This document shows, piece by piece, positions 6,335-9,075 of a DNA stretch of 9,075 nucleotides (the stretch's first letter is position 1; the number at the start of each line of letters is the position of its first letter). The stretch comes from a bacterium (lineage in GTDB: Bacteria > Verrucomicrobiota > Verrucomicrobiia > Limisphaerales > J093): the NCBI GenBank assembly GCA_021784265.1, contig JAJXTA010000075.1, forward strand, positions 1 through 9,075. Direction: 5' to 3'. The notes under the pieces are model-generated. The model was not told the DNA's origin, searched no databases, and worked only from the letters and a program-made list of their open reading frames with translations. Position numbers and translations under genes: made by a program.

Positions 6335-6362
6335 AGGACCGCATACCTAACCGGCAGATCAC

Positions 6363-7064
6363 ATGAACGAAGTGGTTGAATCCCAGCCGGCCGAGCCTAG
6401 CGGCGGGGCGACGGTCGCCCCCGCGATGCCGGCGGCCCCAACACCCGCCGAAGCGGTCCCGGCACCCGCGTCTCCAACCCCGCCGGCCAATGGGCAGGTG
6501 GTCGAGGCGATCAATCAAGTCCTGCGCCTGATGCCGGGCCGCTGCCGCCTCGCCAACCTGGCCGAGGGCGGCACCGGGCTCTTCCTCGCGCTGGACCCGA
6601 ACACCCGTCAGAAGCTGGAGGGTGTGTCCGCCGACAAGGCAACCCCGCCGCCCCCGGACCCGGGCTCGCTGGGTCCGGCCAGGACGCGGGTCTTTGTGGT
6701 GGAAGACGATCCGGTGGCGCGCCAGTTATTGCGGCTGATTCTGGCCCGGGAACCGCGCTATGAGATGATCCAAGCCAGCGACGGTCTGACCGCCTGGGAA
6801 ATGCTCCAGCAGGGACTGACGCCGGACATCTGCATCCTCGACATCAACCTGCCCCGCATGGACGGTCTGCAATTGCTGGAGCGGATGCGTGCCCACGCGC
6901 GTTTCCAGCAGACCCCAGTGCTCATCTGTACCGCGGTGAAGAACCGTGAGACCGTCATCCGCGCCGCCCCGTTACGCGTGAGTTATTACCTGCTCAAGCC
7001 GTTCTCCCCGCAGATGGTCTTGGCGGAACTGGCGAAGGTGGCGGGCTTCCAACCCCGCACCTGA
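6363..7064 (+). CDS. Response regulator with C-terminal CheY-like receiver domain
   Basis: This 233-residue cytoplasmic protein would be phosphorylated by an unidentified histidine kinase. Residues 1-45 are a Pro/Ala-rich, probably disordered tail. Residues 45-90 form a short segment of unknown type (GQVVEAINQVLRLMPGR onward), and 92-107 is a Pro/Gly-rich linker. The receiver domain spans about 108-229 with the acidic pocket Glu114/Asp115/Asp116 and phospho-acceptor Asp160 in ILDINLP. Thr190 (CTA) and Lys212 (LKPF) complete the set, so all switch residues are present. There is no DNA-binding or enzymatic output domain after the receiver. It may act by protein-protein contact or through the small N-terminal segment. 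ATG 6363 is preceded by no strong Shine-Dalgarno. No kinase gene is adjacent. It is convergent with a patatin-HDOD operon, 53 bp from the patatin stop, which makes a shared pathway possible but unproven. Confidence 0.9.
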   Translation: MNEVVESQPAEPSGGATVAPAMPAAPTPAEAVPAPASPTPPANGQVVEAINQVLRLMPGRCRLANLAEGGTGLFLALDPNTRQKLEGVSADKATPPPPDPGSLGPARTRVFVVEDDPVARQLLRLILAREPRYEMIQASDGLTAWEMLQQGLTPDICILDINLPRMDGLQLLERMRAHARFQQTPVLICTAVKNRETVIRAAPLRVSYYLLKPFSPQMVLAELAKVAGFQPRT

Positions 7065-7071
7065 GCCCAGG

Positions 7072-7094
7072 GCGGGCCGGAGGGTGGCGCCCGC
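7072..7094 (+). terminator. Hairpin between the convergent receiver and patatin genes
   Basis: GCGGGC (7072-7077) pairs with GCCCGC (7089-7094) around an 11-nt loop, 8 bp after the receiver stop. No T tract follows. It probably serves as the 3' boundary for one or both convergent transcripts. Confidence 0.35.
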
Positions 7095-7117
7095 GAGACC
7101 AGGCCCGTGGTTGGCCG

Positions 7118-8044
7118 TTACCAGCCGGTCTGCTCCAGCCAGGTGAGGGTGGGGCCTAACTCGACTCCTTCCGCGAAGCGAATCATGTCGTCCACGCGTT
7201 CCCAATCATCCAGCTTGAAGTTCGTCCCCGGGGGAAAGGTCGGGGCGAGGCGCCAGTAATGATCGCGCAGGAGTTGAGCGCACTGGTAGTCGGCGATCCC
7301 CAGGTTGGCGTCGAGCAGCAGGTTCACCAGGGGCTTGACCCACTGGGCGGAACCCCAGTCGTGAGCGGTGCCGGCGATGTACGAGAGCGCGGCGCCGGTC
7401 CCGAGTGAGAGCAAGCGGACGTCGGCCAGCGCCGGCCGGGGCTGGAGTTCTGCCCGCGGGTCCTGCGTTTGCGCCAACGCCGCCAGGCTCGGGTTGTTGG
7501 CCGCGACGCCGCCATCGATGAACACTCCGTGGCTCGGAAAATAGGTGGGGGCGGCGCTGGTGGAGAGGGCTACCGCTACCGCCTGCTCCGCGCCGTCGGA
7601 GTCGCTGCCGGGAAAGTTGTGGAAGAAGACCGGTTTCCATGTGCGTCGAGCCGGATCGGCGGCGCCGTTGTCCAGTTCGAAGCTCGGGATGAGCACCCGG
7701 CGGTTGAGTTGGTCCAGACGCAGGTCGCCAAACTCGGCCTGAAGGAGTCGTTGCAGGTTGGCGGGGTCGTATTCGGCGCCGAGGAGGTCGCCGAGGTCCG
7801 CGACATCACGCAGCCAGGAACGATCGAAAATCTCCCGGCCATGATCGCGATAGAGCTGGAGAACGTCGGAGAGGGATTTGCCGGCGGCCAGGGCGAGGGC
7901 GATGATGCCACCGGTGGAAGTGCCTGCCAGCAGGTCGGCGTTCTGGACCAGCTTGGGGGCGGCTTGCGTCAGCCGTTGGAGCAGGGTGAGGGTCAATACC
8001 CCCCGAATGCCCCCGCCGTCGAAGCTCAGGATTCGATAGGTCAT
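7118..8044 (-). CDS. Patatin-like phospholipase
   Basis: A 308-residue Ser-Asp acyl hydrolase of the patatin family, expected to cleave fatty acyl chains from membrane lipids. It has the oxyanion-hole loop DGGGIRG (9-15), nucleophile elbow GTSTGG (41-46, Ser43), the TSAAPTYFP segment (162-170), and catalytic Asp177 in DGG (177-179). All catalytic elements are intact. No signal peptide or membrane segment is seen, so it is probably cytoplasmic or peripheral. Length is close to stand-alone bacterial patatins. The ATG overlaps the TGA of the upstream HDOD gene by one base (TGATG), and GGAAGGG lies 8 bases before the start, so translation is likely coupled. It resembles patatin effectors of nucleotide-signalling defence systems in its motifs, but no cyclic-oligonucleotide synthase is present, so I do not assign that role. 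Confidence 0.93.
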   Translation of the reverse strand: MTYRILSFDGGGIRGVLTLTLLQRLTQAAPKLVQNADLLAGTSTGGIIALALAAGKSLSDVLQLYRDHGREIFDRSWLRDVADLGDLLGAEYDPANLQRLLQAEFGDLRLDQLNRRVLIPSFELDNGAADPARRTWKPVFFHNFPGSDSDGAEQAVAVALSTSAAPTYFPSHGVFIDGGVAANNPSLAALAQTQDPRAELQPRPALADVRLLSLGTGAALSYIAGTAHDWGSAQWVKPLVNLLLDANLGIADYQCAQLLRDHYWRLAPTFPPGTNFKLDDWERVDDMIRFAEGVELGPTLTWLEQTGW

Positions 8045-8955
8045 CAGACCAACCCTTCCAGGATGGAAGGGAGTCGGTCAAGATAACCTTGGAGGCTGGC
8101 GCGGGCGAAGGCGCGTTCGGCCTCGGCCTGCTGGGGAAAGAGGATGGCCCAGCCGCTGGCCTGTTGCCACGCCAGGGCCGAAATCTTCTCGGGGTTGCCG
8201 CTGATCCCGATGCGCGCGTAGCGGACCAACAGGTCGGCGATCTGGACGGCCGCCACCACCTGCGGATAGAGCCGCGCCGCTTCCGGTTCGTGGTGGAACT
8301 GGGCGGACTCGACCATGATGTCCGGCAGGTTATGACTGCGCAAGTAGAGGGCGCCCAAGGCGGGATGGCTGATCCCCAGCACCTCCAACTCGATCCGCAG
8401 TAGGTCGTCCCGGCCACCGGCGACGCGGCGGCGGATTTCGGCAAAATGGACGGGGAAGGCCGCGGCCATGGCGATTTTGCCCACGTCGTGGACCAAGCCC
8501 GCCACGTAATCAGCTTCGTCGGGCAACGCCTGGGTGCAACTGAGCACCTCGCCGGTGAGCAAGGCCGTGCCAATGCAGTGTTGCCAAAACTCGCGCCAGG
8601 GAAACGGGCTGTTACCCGCCAGCCGCTGAAAGTCCTCGATCACGGGAGTCACCATCGCCAGCTGCCGGATCTGGCGCACCCCCAGGTAGAACACGGCCTC
8701 CTCGATGCTCTTCACCGGGGTGGTGATGCCGTAATAGACCGAATTAACCAATCGCAAGAGCCGGGCGGTCAAACTCGGGTCCCGCCGGATCACGTCGGAG
8801 ATCTGGGAAGTGTAGCGCTGATCGGCATTGAGCAGCTCACGCAACGCGCTATTGATGCTGCCCAGGGACGGCAAGCGCGGACACGCCCGTAATTCGGTAT
8901 TAATCCGCTCTGGGTCAAGCCGTTCGACCGACGGCGGCGCTGTCAACACGTCCAT
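8044..8955 (-). CDS. HDOD domain signalling protein
   Basis: A 303-residue HDOD protein, a family linked to signal transduction and often found with receiver or GGDEF/HD-GYP partners. The HDOD region covers about 26-245: LPSLGSIN (28-35), RRDPSLTARLLRLVNS (57-72), and SIEEAVFYLGVRQIRQLA (83-100). The HD-like half has His126, HDVGK (156-160), HPALGALYL (197-205), HHEPE (221-225) and Asp241. Many HDOD domains lose the metal-binding HD residues. Here the HD pair and the downstream histidines remain, so either a metal site or a structural remnant is possible. About 58 C-terminal residues (246-303) form a helical tail of unknown role. No membrane segment or second domain is seen. ATG 8955 has no strong Shine-Dalgarno, and a small inverted repeat sits directly before it. 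Its TGA overlaps the patatin ATG. Confidence 0.92.
   Translation of the reverse strand: MDVLTAPPSVERLDPERINTELRACPRLPSLGSINSALRELLNADQRYTSQISDVIRRDPSLTARLLRLVNSVYYGITTPVKSIEEAVFYLGVRQIRQLAMVTPVIEDFQRLAGNSPFPWREFWQHCIGTALLTGEVLSCTQALPDEADYVAGLVHDVGKIAMAAAFPVHFAEIRRRVAGGRDDLLRIELEVLGISHPALGALYLRSHNLPDIMVESAQFHHEPEAARLYPQVVAAVQIADLLVRYARIGISGNPEKISALAWQQASGWAILFPQQAEAERAFARASLQGYLDRLPSILEGLV
8053..8059 (-). promoter_or_regulatory. Shine-Dalgarno of the patatin gene
   Basis: GGAAGGG on the minus strand lies inside the last codons of the HDOD gene, 8 bases before the patatin ATG (8044-8042). It is the clearest ribosome-binding site in the window and supports both the chosen start and translational coupling. 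Confidence 0.6.
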
Positions 8956-8956
8956 A

Positions 8957-8975
8957 GATAGCCGTAGAGGTTATC
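8957..8975 (-). promoter_or_regulatory. Small inverted repeat abutting the HDOD start codon
   Basis: On the minus strand GATA-a-CC-TCTAC-GG-c-TATC forms a 4+2 bp stem with one internal mismatch, ending one base before ATG 8955. It replaces the usual ribosome-binding region. It may be an operator or a weak translational hairpin, and the short stem could also be chance. Confidence 0.25.
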
Positions 8976-8991
8976 GTCAGTTGGCGGCAAA

Positions 8992-9020
8992 AGTTTACTG
9001 CTGGGGAAGTTATTTGGAAA
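8992..9020 (-). promoter_or_regulatory. Candidate promoter of the HDOD-patatin operon
   Basis: On the minus strand TTTCCA (9020-9015; four of six) and TAAACT (8997-8992; four of six) are separated by exactly 17 bp. The predicted start is near 8985, giving a leader of about 30 nt. It lies just after a terminator-like hairpin of the upstream gene, as expected for a new transcription unit. Confidence 0.35.
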
Positions 9021-9035
9021 AACCGGCGTCCGGCC
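9018..9035 (-). terminator. Intrinsic terminator with T5 for the upstream minus-strand gene
   Basis: Read on the minus strand, GGCCGG-ACG-CCGGTT forms a stem of four GC pairs plus two G-T pairs. It runs into TTTTT (9022-9018). It starts one base after the TGA of a gene that enters from the right edge. It is the only hairpin in the window followed by a T run. Confidence 0.5.
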
Positions 9036-9036
9036 C

Positions 9037-9075
9037 TCAAGTGGTAGGCAAAAGCTTCCGATAGACGTCCCGTGG
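9037..9075 (-). CDS. C-terminal end of a minus-strand gene (partial, 12 codons)
   Basis: From the right edge the minus strand reads PRDVYRKLLPTT followed by TGA (9039-9037), and a hairpin with T5 follows immediately. The combination of an open frame, a stop and a well-placed terminator suggests a real gene end, but twelve residues cannot identify the product. The frame is supported mainly by the terminator, so this is tentative. Confidence 0.4.
   Translation of the reverse strand, partial: PRDVYRKLLPTT

Larger units (their letters stand above)
5803..6362. other. 560-bp stretch without a convincing intact gene
   Basis: Frames are open here in several registers, as expected in GC-rich DNA, but their products are Gly/Pro/Arg-rich and look like composition artefacts. 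Two pieces stand out: a signal-like start at 5841 and a membrane-helix-like segment in another frame ending at 5985 (annotated as possible gene debris). A faint promoter-like pair is TTAAGT (6144-6149) with GATATA (6167-6172). A hairpin pair lies at 6308-6334. The inverted repeat CGTGG/CCACG around 6043-6061 may be chance. Confidence 0.5.

Noticed and set aside
5799..6379. Two overlapping long plus-strand open frames (183 and 173 codons) in the gap before the response regulator
   Set aside because: Their products are mostly Gly/Pro/Arg/Ser/Ala with no motif, one runs into the receiver gene, and neither has a ribosome-binding site. I treat them as composition artefacts apart from the short fragments noted separately.
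7469..8086. Plus-strand open frame opposite the patatin gene
   Set aside because: It lies opposite patatin catalytic motifs and spans the HDOD-patatin overlap. Its composition is Gly/Val/Glu-rich with no recognisable domain.
7118..8955. CBASS-type defence operon with a CapV-like patatin effector
   Set aside because: The patatin motifs would fit, but no CD-NTase cyclase, ubiquitin-like or HORMA/TRIP13 accessory gene is present, and the partner is an HDOD protein.
1..9075. tRNA, rRNA, CRISPR array, insertion sequence or integration site
   Set aside because: Reading both strands I saw no cloverleaf-like sequence, no regularly spaced repeat array, no transposase or integrase motif, and no terminal inverted repeats with target duplications.

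Overview
This is a GC-rich bacterial chromosomal segment, roughly two-thirds G+C by eye. It carries ordinary housekeeping genes followed by a small regulatory and lipase neighbourhood. Nothing in it points to a phage, plasmid, insertion sequence, tRNA, rRNA or CRISPR array. Gene starts are often GTG and usually lack a clear Shine-Dalgarno sequence. A Gram-negative bacterium is likely, and a Verrucomicrobiota-like host is only a guess from protein flavour.

Left part (1-4266): the last 31 codons of an unidentified gene; recF (313-1416, +), the RecFOR recombination-mediator ATPase; zwf (1537-3099, +), glucose-6-phosphate dehydrogenase; and, convergent with zwf, a full-length Sua5/TsaC-type threonylcarbamoyl-AMP synthase (3235-4266, -) for tRNA t6A. 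RecF is not followed by gyrB and no dnaA or dnaN is visible, so this is not the classic origin cluster. The gene junctions hold GC-rich hairpins without T tracts.

Middle (4267-6362): a 483-bp divergent intergenic region has four copies of GACCGCGG, an A/T-rich inverted repeat, a tandem purine decamer and two strong hairpins. It leads to an unrecognised 350-residue exported protein (4750-5802, +) with an N-terminal signal sequence and a C-terminal membrane anchor. The next 560 bp have no convincing intact gene, but contain fragments in two frames that look like a signal peptide and a membrane helix, possibly gene debris, plus a hairpin pair just before the next gene.

Right part (6363-9075): a CheY-type receiver protein with a long Pro/Ala-rich N-terminus (6363-7064, +) converges on a two-gene minus-strand operon, an HDOD protein (8044-8955) and a patatin-like phospholipase (7118-8044). 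Their stop and start codons overlap as TGATG. A hairpin plus T5 (9018-9035) and the last 12 codons of another minus-strand gene lie at the window edge, so the HDOD-patatin pair probably has its own promoter.

The points most worth a second look are the tightly coupled HDOD-patatin pair beside a receiver protein, the orphan exported protein with its unusually structured upstream region, and a probable leaderless start for the Sua5 gene. I did not find a clearly new defence or mobile system.
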